From contig CAVTBM010000006.1 of the NCBI GenBank assembly GCA_963732905.1, forward strand, positions 372,001-436,000: DNA of 64,000 nt, given 5' to 3'. Both the position numbers and the translations under genes were made by a program. The first letter of the stretch is position 1; the number at the start of each line of letters is the position of its first letter. Positions 8,374 to 17,864 of this stretch are shown in pieces. The notes under the pieces were generated by a model, which did no database searches, had not been told where the DNA came from, and worked only from the letters and a program-made list of their open reading frames with translations. The DNA comes from DASQZK01 sp963732905 (lineage in GTDB: Bacteria > Bacteroidota > Bacteroidia > Bacteroidales > GCA-2748055).

Positions 8374-10791
8374 ATGAAATTGCATCATTTTACGCTGATA
8401 ATCCTGACCTTTACTTTTTTGTTCCCCCGGATGGAAGGGCAGGATAATGGCCGGATAGAAGGGAGGGTCTACAATTCCAAAAACAATGTGGGTTTGGAAT
8501 TTGCAACGGTAACTATATATGGAACAACCATCGGGTCAATCACCGACCTTGACGGGAAGTTTCTTTTTACCGGTTTAAAACCGGGTTATATGCAGGTTGC
8601 GGTTTCATCTGTAGGTTTTGAAACATTTGTGTCCGATCCGGTTTGGGTTACGAATGCTAAGAAAGTATATCTTGAAGTTCCTCTTAAAGAGGCCAACATC
8701 AGGCTTCAGGAGATTACTGTAAAGGCTTCCCCGTTCCGGAGAAGCGCTGAAAGTCCGGTATCACTCAGGCGGATTGACATGGTTGAGATTGAAAAGAATC
8801 CTGGCGGGAACCGCGACATCTCAAAGGTGATTCAGTCGTACCCCGGGGTGGCTTCCACACCGGCCTACCGTAACGATGTGATTGTCAGGGGCGGCGGAGC
8901 AAGTGAAAACCGGTTTTACCTCGATGGTGTTGAGATCCCTAACATCAACCATTTTGCTACCCAGGGGGCTTCGGGCGGTCCTGTCGGAATCATTAACGTG
9001 GATTTCATCAGGGAAGTGGATTTTTACTCCGGCGCTTTTCCTGCTGACAGGGGTAATGCGCTTAGCTCCATCCTGGAGTTCAAAATGGTCGATGGCAACA
9101 AGGAAAAACTACGGGCCAAAGGTTCCGTCGGGGCATCCGATGTAGCTCTGACGCTTGACGGTCCCCTGGGAAAGAAGACGAGTTTTATCGCGTCGGCACG
9201 CCGGTCCTATCTTCAGTTTCTCTTCTCAGCCCTTGGACTCCCTTTTCTGCCAACATATAATGACTTTCAGTTCAAAACCAGGACCCGCTTCAATGACAAA
9301 AACGAACTTACGGTTCTCGGTCTCGGAGCTCTCGACCAGTTTTCACTCAACCTGAAGGCTGACCAAACCGAACAACAAAAATATATCCTCGGGTACCTTC
9401 CCGTCAACGAGCAATGGACTTATACCGTCGGGGCCGTATTTAAGCACTACCGCGACAAGGGTTATGATACCTGGGTTTTGAGCAGGAACCACCTAAATAA
9501 TGCCTCATGGAAATACCGCGATAACATCGAAGCAGATTCACTGAAGATCCTCGATTATTCGTCCTATGAAACCGAAACTAAACTCCGGTTCGAACACAAT
9601 ACCGGTTTTGAAAACGGACTGCGGTTAAATTTCGGCGCCGGGTTGGTATATGCAGATTATTACAATTCCACCTTCAGCCGCAGGTTTAACGATGGCGCAC
9701 CTGAAACTCTGCGATATAAATCCACCCTGGATCTTTTCCGGTGGGGAACCTTTGGCCAGTTAAGCAAGGATTTCCTGAACGAGAGGCTTACCGTTTCGCT
9801 GGGTATACGTATGGATGCCACCGACTACTCCGCTGATATGCGAAACCTGCTGAACCAGTCTTCGCCCAGGCTTTCGGCTTCCTGGCGTCTCTTTAAGCAG
9901 TTCTATCTGAACGTCAACGCCGGAAGATATTATCAACTCCCCCCCTACACCACACTCGGATACCGTGATTCAACCGGTACGCTTGTAAACCGGGCAAATA
10001 GTCTGACCTACATTTCAGCCGATCATTATGTGGGTGGTTTCGAATGGAGACCGGATGATAAATCAAGGCTGACCCTGGAAGGCTTTTATAAATTCTATCA
10101 TCATTACCCATGGAGTGTGACCGATTCTATTTCGCTGGCAGGAAAAGGGGCCGATTTCGGAACTTTTGGTGATGAAGAGGTCAGACCAACCGCCAAAGGA
10201 AGGGCCTATGGACTTGAACTGTTGTACAGGAACAAAAACGTGTTCGGCAGTAACCTGGTCGTTTCCTATACCTGGGTACGAAGTGAGACCGAAGCCCCCT
10301 TGAGTGCGCTCAGTCAGGAAAACGGATGGGTACCAACTGTATGGGATAACCGACATATTCTGAACATTCTGGCCATCAGGGAATTTAAACAAAACTGGAG
10401 GGTTGGCATGAAATGGCGCTTCGTGGGAGGTGCCCCTTATACACCCTACGATATTGTAGAATCCTCATACGTGCAGGCATGGGACATCCGACAGCAGGGA
10501 TTCCCAGACTACAGCCGTTACAACAGCCTCAGACTGCAATCCTTCCATCAGCTCGACCTTCGCGTCGATAAGGAATACTATTTTAAAAAAGTCTCCCTGA
10601 ATTTCTACGTCGATATTCAAAACGTTTACAATTACAAGGCGGACCAACAGAATGTTCTGGTTCTGGATAACAGCGTCCCGCAGCCTGTCAACCCCCAGGA
10701 TCCTCTGTCTATGCAGAGATACCGGCTCAAAGAACTGGCTCTGCAGGGAGGCACTATTCTTCCAACCATCGGAATCATTGTTGAATTTTAA
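8374..10791 (+). CDS. TonB-dependent receptor with carboxypeptidase-like regulatory domain
   Basis: Outer-membrane TonB-dependent transporter of 805 residues. An N-terminal signal peptide (about 1-22) is followed by a carboxypeptidase-regulatory-like beta-sandwich (about 27-110, GRIEGRVYNSKNNVGLEFAT). Next come the plug domain (about 125-230, with VIVRGGGASENRFYLDGVEI) and a beta-barrel ending in an aromatic Phe residue (VEF). It is smaller than a typical SusC (about 1000 residues) and no susD follows, so a metal complex, siderophore or other small ligand is as likely as a glycan. The next gene is a lipoprotein 10 bp downstream, which may be its partner. The substrate is unknown. Confidence 0.92.
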   Translation: MKLHHFTLIILTFTFLFPRMEGQDNGRIEGRVYNSKNNVGLEFATVTIYGTTIGSITDLDGKFLFTGLKPGYMQVAVSSVGFETFVSDPVWVTNAKKVYLEVPLKEANIRLQEITVKASPFRRSAESPVSLRRIDMVEIEKNPGGNRDISKVIQSYPGVASTPAYRNDVIVRGGGASENRFYLDGVEIPNINHFATQGASGGPVGIINVDFIREVDFYSGAFPADRGNALSSILEFKMVDGNKEKLRAKGSVGASDVALTLDGPLGKKTSFIASARRSYLQFLFSALGLPFLPTYNDFQFKTRTRFNDKNELTVLGLGALDQFSLNLKADQTEQQKYILGYLPVNEQWTYTVGAVFKHYRDKGYDTWVLSRNHLNNASWKYRDNIEADSLKILDYSSYETETKLRFEHNTGFENGLRLNFGAGLVYADYYNSTFSRRFNDGAPETLRYKSTLDLFRWGTFGQLSKDFLNERLTVSLGIRMDATDYSADMRNLLNQSSPRLSASWRLFKQFYLNVNAGRYYQLPPYTTLGYRDSTGTLVNRANSLTYISADHYVGGFEWRPDDKSRLTLEGFYKFYHHYPWSVTDSISLAGKGADFGTFGDEEVRPTAKGRAYGLELLYRNKNVFGSNLVVSYTWVRSETEAPLSALSQENGWVPTVWDNRHILNILAIREFKQNWRVGMKWRFVGGAPYTPYDIVESSYVQAWDIRQQGFPDYSRYNSLRLQSFHQLDLRVDKEYYFKKVSLNFYVDIQNVYNYKADQQNVLVLDNSVPQPVNPQDPLSMQRYRLKELALQGGTILPTIGIIVEF

Positions 10792-10801
10792 TTGAAAAAC
10801 C

Positions 10802-11548
10802 ATGAAAGTCTTTCTTCCGGTACTCCTTTTTCTTATCCCCTTTTTACAGGGGTGCAGATCCCGTCAGATCCAGAGTCTTGCTCCATCTCATTACTCATAT
10901 AACCAGAAGGGAACAGGACAAGATCTGACGATTGTACTTAAAAAAGGTGCGGCCTTCAATCATCCCCTGATGGCTATCTGGATAGAAGATACAGCCGGCA
11001 ACTATCTGCAAACTCTGTTTGTATCCGAATCCATCGGCAAAGGTATTTTTCAGCATGGAGATGCCTCCTCCGGGAAGTGGATGCCCGGAGAGGTGAGAAG
11101 GCCGGCAGCCCTGCCTTACTGGTCCCATAAAAGAGGCATACAGGAAAAAGACGGCCTGTTTATCCCGATGCCTGATGACCCCATGGCTGACGCTTACACC
11201 GGGCCTACACCCCAGGGAGATTTCACCCTTAACGTAAGACCGGACATACCCGTTCCGGAACCTTTTGTCGTGCTTTTCGAAATCAACCAGTCCTGGGACT
11301 GGAACGAATACTGGACCAATAACAAATACCCCGGGGATGATGATTACAAGACCAGCTGCCAGCCTGCACTGGTATATTCAGCTCTTGTGGATTTCAACAA
11401 CCCGGTGAAGGAATACCCTCTGCAGGTCATCGGTCACAGCCATTATGCCGGCCGCGACGGCAATCTGTACATCGATTTAAGCACAATGACTACGGCTCTT
11501 GACATAATCAGCGAGATCAAAGTGGTAGCGGGTGCAAATGAAAAATGA
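10802..11548 (+). CDS. Secreted lipoprotein, DUF2271-like
   Basis: Predicted lipoprotein of 248 residues: signal peptide with lipobox FLQGC, Cys18. The segment PLMAIWIEDTAGNYLQTLFV resembles the DUF2271 pattern of periplasmic proteins, and the later ADAYTGPTPQGDFTLN resembles that family's ADAVTGAT...GEYTL stretch. The tail carries a Trp-rich region (SWDWNEYW). DUF2271 proteins often sit near iron-linked receptors and PepSY proteins, but no PepSY gene is present here. It is 10 bp after the TonB-dependent receptor and overlaps the reading frame before patatin, so it may be an accessory of the receptor. Family assignment is by eye and moderate. Confidence 0.6.
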   Translation: MKVFLPVLLFLIPFLQGCRSRQIQSLAPSHYSYNQKGTGQDLTIVLKKGAAFNHPLMAIWIEDTAGNYLQTLFVSESIGKGIFQHGDASSGKWMPGEVRRPAALPYWSHKRGIQEKDGLFIPMPDDPMADAYTGPTPQGDFTLNVRPDIPVPEPFVVLFEINQSWDWNEYWTNNKYPGDDDYKTSCQPALVYSALVDFNNPVKEYPLQVIGHSHYAGRDGNLYIDLSTMTTALDIISEIKVVAGANEK

Positions 11549-11601
11549 ACAACCATAAAAAAAGCGTAATTTTATATTCTCCTGAATATAAAAACCGAAA
11601 T

Positions 11602-12354
11602 ATGACTAAATACAAAACCGGCTTAGTTCTCAGCGGTGGCGGTGCCAGGGGTTTTGCCCACCTCGGGGTAGCCAGGGCCCTTTATGAAAAAGGGATTTAT
11701 CCGGATATCATCTCCGGGGTGAGCTCAGGATCCATAGCTGGTGTCTTTCTTGCCGATGGCTGGGATCCGGAAGATATCTTCAACTATTTTAAAAATACAA
11801 GAATCTTCAAATTTTCAAGGCTCGGATTGCCACAGGACGGTCTCCTGAGCCTCGACAAAATGAAAAAAGAGCTTGACAATGCACTGAAATCAAGAGACAT
11901 CACCGAACTGAAAAAACCATTCTTTGTTGCCGTTTCCAACCTGAACAGCGGGAAGATTGAATACTTCAGTGAAGGCCCCGCAAGTAACCTGGTTATGGCG
12001 TCTTCCGCCATCCCCGTTCTTTTCTCCCCGGTACGCATTGGCAGCGATCTTTATGTGGATGGTGGTTTATTCGATAATCTTCCTGTTTATCCTCTTCTGG
12101 GGAAATGCCGTAAAATCATTGGCGTAAATGTCAATCCGATTCATCGTAAATCCGACATCAGTGGTCTGATCCAGGTAGCCAGCCGTGCTTTTCATCTGGG
12201 CGTTGACAACACCATCAGGGAAAGCCGGGATCACTGCGATGTTATTATCGAACCCGGAAAACTCGATGAGTTTGATTTGCTCGATTTCAGGGAAGCCGAT
12301 AAACTTTTCCAAATCGGTTATGAGTATACAAGGGATCTGAAGATTAACATCTGA
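11602..12354 (+). CDS. Patatin-like phospholipase (RssA/YchK type)
   Basis: Patatin-fold acyl hydrolase with a Ser-Asp dyad. The oxyanion loop SGGGARGFAHLG is at residues 11-22, the nucleophile is Ser41 in GVSSG, and the catalytic Asp153 lies in the VDGGLFDNLP motif. I chose the ATG at 11602 (250 residues) because the patatin domain begins directly after it; an upstream in-frame ATG at 11545 overlaps the lipoprotein stop and adds 19 residues with no family similarity. No signal peptide is seen from this start, so it is probably cytoplasmic. It converges with trkH, with only 4 bp between the stops. Confidence 0.9.
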   Translation: MTKYKTGLVLSGGGARGFAHLGVARALYEKGIYPDIISGVSSGSIAGVFLADGWDPEDIFNYFKNTRIFKFSRLGLPQDGLLSLDKMKKELDNALKSRDITELKKPFFVAVSNLNSGKIEYFSEGPASNLVMASSAIPVLFSPVRIGSDLYVDGGLFDNLPVYPLLGKCRKIIGVNVNPIHRKSDISGLIQVASRAFHLGVDNTIRESRDHCDVIIEPGKLDEFDLLDFREADKLFQIGYEYTRDLKINI

Positions 12355-12358
12355 TCGC

Positions 12359-14173
12359 CTATCCAACCATCACGTTGGCCTCGGCATATTTATACCGCGT
12401 TGTCATCACCTTTCTGGCCAGGATCAGGGCTATGGTCAGAGTACCGATCCTTCCGACAAACATCGACATAGTGATAATCAGTTTACCTGCCACAGAAAGG
12501 TCCGGAGTGATTCCAAGACTCAGTCCGACCGTTGAAATAGCCGATACTTCCTCGAAGAGGAGTGAAAGAATATCCTTATCCGGTTCGGTAATGGTCAGCA
12601 GGAAGGTGGAGGCAAAAATGGTTGCCAGGGAAAAAAGAATGATGCTGTATGCCCGGTCAATGATACTGAAAGGGATAGTACGCTTGTAGAAGATGACATG
12701 TTCTTCACCCCTGATGGTTGCCAGAGCAGATTTGACAATAAGAGCAAAAGTCGTAGTCTTGATCCCTCCGCCCGTTGAACCCGGCGATGCCCCGATATAC
12801 ATCAGAAACATCATAAATACAAGGACAGGGACAGTCAAACTTCCAATATCGACAGTGTTAAATCCTGCCGTCCGCGTAGTAACCGACTGGAAAAACGAGG
12901 TCGTCAGCTTGTGCCAGAAGCTATATCCATCCAGTGAGCGGTTCCATTCCAGTGGGAGGAAAACCAGCATGCCGGCGACGATCAATGTCAGGCTGGTAAA
13001 GATGACAATTCTTGTACCCACATTCATGTGAACCCAGCGTTGACCTTCCGTATACCTTTCTTTCAAGTATCTTCCGACATTATTGAGATTCATAAATCCT
13101 ATCCCGCCTAAAATGATCAGCAGGGCTATGACAATATGATAGGTAAATGCTCCACGGATGATCCCCTGGTACAGATTCCGGCTGAAAAGTGAAAAACCGG
13201 CATTGTTAAACGCAGAGACGGAATGAAACAAGGCATAGAAAATACGTTCTCTGTTGCCTATGCCATGAGCGGGATCCCAACTAAGATAAAGCAGTACGGT
13301 CCCAGCCATTTCAAACAGGATGCTGAAAATGAAAATCTCCTTGAGGAGGATCCGTGTATCGGAAATGGTTTCTGTGCTCAGAAAATCCTTGATCAGCGAT
13401 TTATAGCGGATACTGGAGGAGGTGCGGTAAAAGGTGGCGAAAAGGGTGGCAAAGGATAAAATGTTCAATCCTCCCAACTGTATCAGCAACAGGATAATGA
13501 CCTTACCCTTGAGAGTGAAGAACGTCGCAGTATCCACCACCACGAGGCCTGTAACACAACTGGCACTGGCCGAAGTGAACAAAGCATCGATGAAGGGTAT
13601 GCTGCGACTTACCGTCATCTCAGGCAGGCTTAGAAGAAAAGTTCCGGAGGAGATCAGGATCAGAAAAGACAACGCCAGCAAAACCTGCGGGGAAAGTTTC
13701 AGCCCTGTCAGAACCTGGCTGGCCTGCCCCAGTTCAATGCCCACAATAATGAAAAAATATAACTGAACAATAAGGGTGGAAATTACCGTGAAATTACCCA
13801 GCCTGAATAAGTTGAATAGCCGTTCGACAAGGTCGACCTTGAAAAGAATCAACCCCAGACCCTCGATCATAATAAGCAGCATAATGATCCCTTCAAACCA
13901 GTTTTCATGCAGAAATTTTTTGGGTTGAAAATCATAAAAGAGACGGATAAGATACTTGAAAAAATAAAAGCTGAAGCTTATGTGCATGATGATCCTGTAG
14001 ACATGAAGCACATGTGGTGTCTTGGAATAACCGTGATAATATATGATGGCTGCAATGGCTACAAAAGAGATCAGGATGCTCAGAACCCGCAGAGTTGAAA
14101 GTACTGCCTTTTTGCTGCCGAAAATTCTCAGGTTGATAAATTCCCGGGTTTCCCAAACAAACTTGTCCGGCAT
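12359..14173 (-). CDS. trkH: TrkH/KtrB-type potassium transporter subunit
   Basis: Membrane subunit of a potassium uptake system in the inner membrane, 604 residues. The four pore-loop signatures are visible: ASCVTGLVVVD, FNNAGFSLF, TRTAGFNTVD and ISTVGLSLGITPDL. Each contains the selectivity-filter glycine. The protein is about 150 residues longer at the N-terminus than classical KtrB (about 450); the extension holds several extra hydrophobic segments. Its regulatory partner is encoded 12 bp upstream on the same strand. KtrB and TrkH are hard to separate by eye; the single-RCK partner favours a Ktr-like system. Confidence 0.92.
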   Translation of the reverse strand: MPDKFVWETREFINLRIFGSKKAVLSTLRVLSILISFVAIAAIIYYHGYSKTPHVLHVYRIIMHISFSFYFFKYLIRLFYDFQPKKFLHENWFEGIIMLLIMIEGLGLILFKVDLVERLFNLFRLGNFTVISTLIVQLYFFIIVGIELGQASQVLTGLKLSPQVLLALSFLILISSGTFLLSLPEMTVSRSIPFIDALFTSASASCVTGLVVVDTATFFTLKGKVIILLLIQLGGLNILSFATLFATFYRTSSSIRYKSLIKDFLSTETISDTRILLKEIFIFSILFEMAGTVLLYLSWDPAHGIGNRERIFYALFHSVSAFNNAGFSLFSRNLYQGIIRGAFTYHIVIALLIILGGIGFMNLNNVGRYLKERYTEGQRWVHMNVGTRIVIFTSLTLIVAGMLVFLPLEWNRSLDGYSFWHKLTTSFFQSVTTRTAGFNTVDIGSLTVPVLVFMMFLMYIGASPGSTGGGIKTTTFALIVKSALATIRGEEHVIFYKRTIPFSIIDRAYSIILFSLATIFASTFLLTITEPDKDILSLLFEEVSAISTVGLSLGITPDLSVAGKLIITMSMFVGRIGTLTIALILARKVMTTRYKYAEANVMVG

Positions 14174-14185
14174 ATATGATTGGTC

Positions 14186-14881
14186 TTACTGGTTAATCTC
14201 GATAAATCTCTGGATGTCCTTATCTTTCCCGAAAATGATCAGGAAATCATCCACATGAATGATCGTAGAGGAAATTGGTACACCAGTGATATGATGTTCT
14301 TCTGAAGTTACTTCATTCTTCTTAACCACCTGCGCACTCTTGATCGTGATCAGACTCAGGTTGTATTTGTCCCTGGGATTGATATCCTCGACGGTCCGGC
14401 CTGCAATATTAGGCGGGGTTTTTATTTCAGCCACACGGTATTCATCGGGCAGTTGCAGGTATGACACGAGCCCTGGATTGGTCAGCCTTTCGGCTACGAC
14501 TAAGCCTACTTCATCCTCGGGGGAAAGAATTTCCGTTACCCCCATCTTCTCCAGGATAATCCGTGAATTTTTTCCCTGGGCACGGGCAATGATCCTTTTC
14601 ACCTTCAGTTCCATCAGCACGACAGTGCACATCAGCAACTGTTCGAATTCCTGGCCGATGGTCACCAAAACAGCGTCAAAATCATTTATCTCATGAGAAA
14701 GTAGGGCCTTTTTGTCGCTGCCATCCATCACGACGGCATAAGCCACATTGTCAGAAATATTGTCCACCTCTTCCTGATCAGTATCTATGGCCAGAACTTC
14801 TGCTCCCCTCTTAGCCAATTCTTTAGCAATTGCCCGTCCAAACTGCCCAAGTCCGATCACGGCAAATTTTCCTGCTTGCAT
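14186..14881 (-). CDS. trkA: TrkA/KtrA-type potassium channel regulatory protein
   Basis: Cytoplasmic nucleotide-binding regulator of the adjacent potassium transporter, 231 residues. The N-terminal RCK domain has a Rossmann motif GLGQFGRAIAKEL with the acidic residue of the second strand in LAIDTD. The C-terminal RCK_C domain covers roughly residues 145-231. The length fits a single-RCK KtrA rather than the doubled TrkA of enterobacteria. It is the first gene of a two-gene operon with trkH. Confidence 0.93.
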   Translation of the reverse strand: MQAGKFAVIGLGQFGRAIAKELAKRGAEVLAIDTDQEEVDNISDNVAYAVVMDGSDKKALLSHEINDFDAVLVTIGQEFEQLLMCTVVLMELKVKRIIARAQGKNSRIILEKMGVTEILSPEDEVGLVVAERLTNPGLVSYLQLPDEYRVAEIKTPPNIAGRTVEDINPRDKYNLSLITIKSAQVVKKNEVTSEEHHITGVPISSTIIHVDDFLIIFGKDKDIQRFIEINQ

Positions 14882-14978
14882 ATCGATAGGTTTTAAGCTG
14901 AATATTTAAGTAAAGATACGAAATGAAGGCAAATCCGGAATCTCTCCATGGTCCTGCCTGCTTTTCCGAATAGAAATA

Positions 14979-14986
14979 CAAAGATA
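14979..14986 (-). promoter_or_regulatory. Putative Bacteroidota -7 box for trkA-trkH
   Basis: On the minus strand this reads TATCTTTG, an exact TAnnTTTG match, about 98 bases before the trkA start. No clear -33 element is seen. Confidence 0.35.
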
Positions 14987-15224
14987 AAAGGATATAGTTT
15001 GATACGGCCTCTTTTCAAAATTGCACGAAAACGTCTTTTGCGCGGAAAGAACGTTTGTCCCCGTCAACGCAATCCTGCAGGAAAATGAATGTTGCGGCGT
15101 CTTTCAGGCACATGGGAGAAAGAAAGGATGAAATCCTAAACACAAAAATACTCCTGAGGATAAGTGATCATACCCTTTACACCTTCCAGGGCTCCTTCCC
15201 TTAGCTCAATGATCATTCAGAGAC

Positions 15225-15251
15225 CCGGAAGGTTTGTACTGAACCTTCCGG
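15225..15251. repeat. Perfect 10-bp inverted repeat, possible operator
   Basis: CCGGAAGGTT and AACCTTCCGG flank a 7-base spacer (TGTACTG). There is no T-run after it, so a terminator is unlikely. It lies about 120 bases before the first gene of the carbohydrate island and could be a regulator site or an RNA hairpin. Confidence 0.45.
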
Positions 15252-15372
15252 ATATCTTCACCATACGGCCTTTCACTTTCAGGCAGCTGTTTCATTTCCC
15301 GCTATCAGGAAGCCGGGTTTCCCTTTTTTTTACTAATATTGTTCATCAAAATGGCCTTAAACCCGCACTAAA

Positions 15373-16797
15373 ATGAAACATCTGTTTACCTCTGTTCTTC
15401 TGGCCATCCTGCTTTCATGTTCAGCCTTTTCCCAATATCTCAGGGTTTCGGAAAACCACCGATTTCTGGTGAAAGATGACGGCACGCCTTTTTTCTGGCT
15501 GGGGGATACAGGCTGGGAAATGTTTCACCGTCTCAACCGCCAGGAGATCGAACAATACCTGAGAAATCGCTCAGGCAAAGGCTTTACGGTTATCCAGGCT
15601 GTCATCCTGAGTGAGATCAACGGTCTGACTGTCCCTAACCGGGAAGGAAATCTTCCGCTGAAGGACCTGGATCCTTTGAAACCCAACGAAGCGTATTTCA
15701 GCCTCGTTGATTACGCTATTGACAAAGCCGCGGAATTTGGATTGTATATGGCCGTTCTCCCTACCTGGGGGTCTCATGCGGAGAATAAACCCCATCCCCT
15801 TTTCGATAACATGCATATTTTCACTCCTGAAAATGCCTACCTATATGGTAAATTCCTGGGAGGCAGGTATCGGGATAAATGGAATGTAGTCTGGATCCTG
15901 GGTGGAGACCGCCCGGCCGATGCAGCTCCCGAAATCTGGGATGCCATGGCCAAAGGCCTCCGGGACGGGGACAACGGAAAGCATCTGATCAGTTACCACC
16001 CTATGGGTCAGCAATCCAGTTCATTCTGGCTCCAAGATAAAGACTGGCTTGATTTTAACATGATTCAGACCGGTCACCAGGCTACATCATTCCCTGTTTA
16101 CAATTGGATCAGTCATGATTATGGCCTCACACCCGTAAAACCCGTTTTCATCGGGGAGCCCGCCTACGAAGATATTCCCGTCTGGTTCAATCCAGGAAAT
16201 CCCAGGCACAGCGACTATGAGGTCAGAAAACAGGCCTATTGGGCTGTCTTTGCCGGTGCGTTTGGCCATACGTATGGAAACAATAATATCTGGCAGATGT
16301 ACCGTAAGGAATATGCTCCCATCATTTATGCCCGGATACCGTGGAATGAAGCCCTTGAGCAAGCCGGCGCGGAAGAACTCAAACACTTGAGGTTCCTTAT
16401 GGAATCAAGACCTTTCCTGACACGTTTACCGGCACAGGATCTGCTTGAAGCAGAAAATCCCGACTGGTCGTCGGAACGTATCGGCGTAACCCGTGACGGA
16501 ACACCGGGGAACAACGATGCCACCTATATTATGCTGTATACCCCAATCATTCGGAATTTTTCGGTAAAAACTACGGCAATCCCGGGAAAAAAACTGAAGA
16601 TATGGTGGTACGACCCGCGTACAGGTGATGCATTCCCGCAGGGCACCTTTGACAATACCGGGACCTTTTCCTATTCCGCCTGGCAGATAGTCATCGAGCC
16701 AACGCAGGATGGTCCAGACTGGGTGTTGGTTATCGATGATGCCGGCCTGAACTATCCGCCTCCGGGTATCAAAGGGCAGAATCCTGCCGGAAGGTAG
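15373..16797 (+). CDS. Glycoside hydrolase, GH140/DUF4038-like (apiosidase-like)
   Basis: Secreted enzyme of the DUF4038/apiosidase-like group, 474 residues. A signal peptide (about 1-20) precedes a TIM-barrel that opens with LVKDDGTPFFWLGDTGWEMF. Candidate catalytic residues are Asp179 in WILGGDRP and Glu262 in FIGEPAYE, matching the Asp/Glu pair of the family. The C-terminal 90 residues (KLKIWWYDPRTG onward) resemble the small collagen-binding-like beta domain seen in these proteins. GH140 members cleave apiose from rhamnogalacturonan-II, but related subgroups have other targets, so the substrate is open. It starts a five-gene plus-strand run that continues with two UroD-like proteins. Confidence 0.85.
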   Translation: MKHLFTSVLLAILLSCSAFSQYLRVSENHRFLVKDDGTPFFWLGDTGWEMFHRLNRQEIEQYLRNRSGKGFTVIQAVILSEINGLTVPNREGNLPLKDLDPLKPNEAYFSLVDYAIDKAAEFGLYMAVLPTWGSHAENKPHPLFDNMHIFTPENAYLYGKFLGGRYRDKWNVVWILGGDRPADAAPEIWDAMAKGLRDGDNGKHLISYHPMGQQSSSFWLQDKDWLDFNMIQTGHQATSFPVYNWISHDYGLTPVKPVFIGEPAYEDIPVWFNPGNPRHSDYEVRKQAYWAVFAGAFGHTYGNNNIWQMYRKEYAPIIYARIPWNEALEQAGAEELKHLRFLMESRPFLTRLPAQDLLEAENPDWSSERIGVTRDGTPGNNDATYIMLYTPIIRNFSVKTTAIPGKKLKIWWYDPRTGDAFPQGTFDNTGTFSYSAWQIVIEPTQDGPDWVLVIDDAGLNYPPPGIKGQNPAGR

Positions 16798-16851
16798 CCC
16801 TTGAGACTGCGTGCCGGAAGACGTTTGGTGAAATTTACGAAACAGGATGAC

Positions 16852-17853
16852 ATGACAAAAAAAGATATGTTCAATGACCTGGTGAATGGAAAAACACCTC
16901 AGAACCGGGTACTCTTCAGACCTATCCTCATGCATTTCGCCGCAAAACTTGCCGGCAGTAATTATGGTGAATTTGCCAGGGATTACCGCACCCTGGTCAG
17001 AGCCAATCTTATAGCCATTGAAAAATTCGATGCCGACCTTACCGGCCTGATTTCTGATCCATACCGTGAGACTTCAGCCTTCGGGGCACCAATACGCTTT
17101 ATTAAGGATGGAGTTCCGGTATGTGAAAAGCTTATTGTAAAAACCGCGGATGATGTGCGTGCCCTAAAAAATCCGGACGTATATGCTTCAGAAAGAACCG
17201 CCGACCGGATAAAGGCAGCCGAAGCTTTATCCAGGGAAATGAACGGCTCAGTACCCTTGATTGGCTGGATTGAAGGACCGTTGGCCGAAGCCTGTGACCT
17301 TGCAGGTGTAGAAACGATGCTCGTTAACCTCATGACCGATCCGGATTTCTGCAACAGCCTGATGGATAAATGCCTGATAACCGCAAAGGATTTTGCCAAA
17401 GCCCAGGTTGAAGCAGGATGTGATATCATTGGAATGGGTGATTCGATATGTTCACAAATCGATCCGTTCACATTTGAATCTTTTGTAATGCAAAGGCAAC
17501 ACGATATCATCGAATATATCCATTCCCTTGGAGCAAAGGTAAAACTTCATATCTGCGGAAATATTACGCACCTGCTTCCTTCACTCAAAAAAGTGAATCC
17601 CGATATTCTGGATCTCGACTGGCAGGTTGACATTCCCGAGGCCCGAAAAATCATGGGTGACAGCACCATTCTCTGTGGCAATATTGATCCCGTCATCATC
17701 CAGGAAGAAACGCCGGAAAACCTCTTTAACATGGCAAAGGAACTGGTAGTGAAACACCGTGACGAACGTTTCATCCTTTCCGGCGGATGTGAGATCACCG
17801 TCGGTACACCACCGGCAAATCTTTTAGAACTTAGAAAAGCTTCCTATCTTTAA
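16852..17853 (+). CDS. Uroporphyrinogen decarboxylase superfamily protein (methyltransferase-like) 1
   Basis: UroD-superfamily TIM-barrel of 333 residues, of the zinc-dependent methyltransferase type (MtaA-like) rather than true heme-pathway HemE. The zinc ligands of the HxC...C pattern are present: His233 and Cys235 in LHICGN and Cys313 in SGGCEI. The HemE N-terminal substrate motif is not seen. The ATG at 16852 is preferred over an upstream TTG at 16801 because it follows AGGATGA and fits the domain start. It sits between a GH140-like enzyme and a second UroD-like gene, which suggests a role on a carbohydrate-derived or methylated substrate. No corrinoid-binding protein is encoded nearby. 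Confidence 0.87.
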   Translation: MTKKDMFNDLVNGKTPQNRVLFRPILMHFAAKLAGSNYGEFARDYRTLVRANLIAIEKFDADLTGLISDPYRETSAFGAPIRFIKDGVPVCEKLIVKTADDVRALKNPDVYASERTADRIKAAEALSREMNGSVPLIGWIEGPLAEACDLAGVETMLVNLMTDPDFCNSLMDKCLITAKDFAKAQVEAGCDIIGMGDSICSQIDPFTFESFVMQRQHDIIEYIHSLGAKVKLHICGNITHLLPSLKKVNPDILDLDWQVDIPEARKIMGDSTILCGNIDPVIIQEETPENLFNMAKELVVKHRDERFILSGGCEITVGTPPANLLELRKASYL

Positions 17854-17864
17854 AAATCAAAAAT

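Larger units (their letters stand above)
14882..15372. other. Intergenic region between trkA and the carbohydrate island
   Basis: This 491 bp holds divergent upstream regions and no credible gene; a 70-codon frame at 15164-15376 has no recognisable features. A minus-strand -7 box candidate, CAAAGATA on the plus strand (TATCTTTG on the minus), is at 14979-14986 for trkA. An inverted repeat at 15225-15251 is listed separately. A weak plus-strand -7 box, TAATATTG (one mismatch), is at 15334-15341, about 32 bases before the GH140-like gene. Confidence 0.4.

Noticed and set aside
8374..10791. SusC-type glycan receptor
   Set aside because: Protein is shorter than SusC and no SusD gene follows; a generic TonB-dependent receptor is the safer call.
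15225..15251. Rho-independent terminator
   Set aside because: The hairpin has no T-run on either side and is far from a gene end.
15164..15376. 70-codon frame before the GH140-like gene
   Set aside because: Runs into the start of the next gene and has no family or secretion features; it overlaps likely regulatory sequence.
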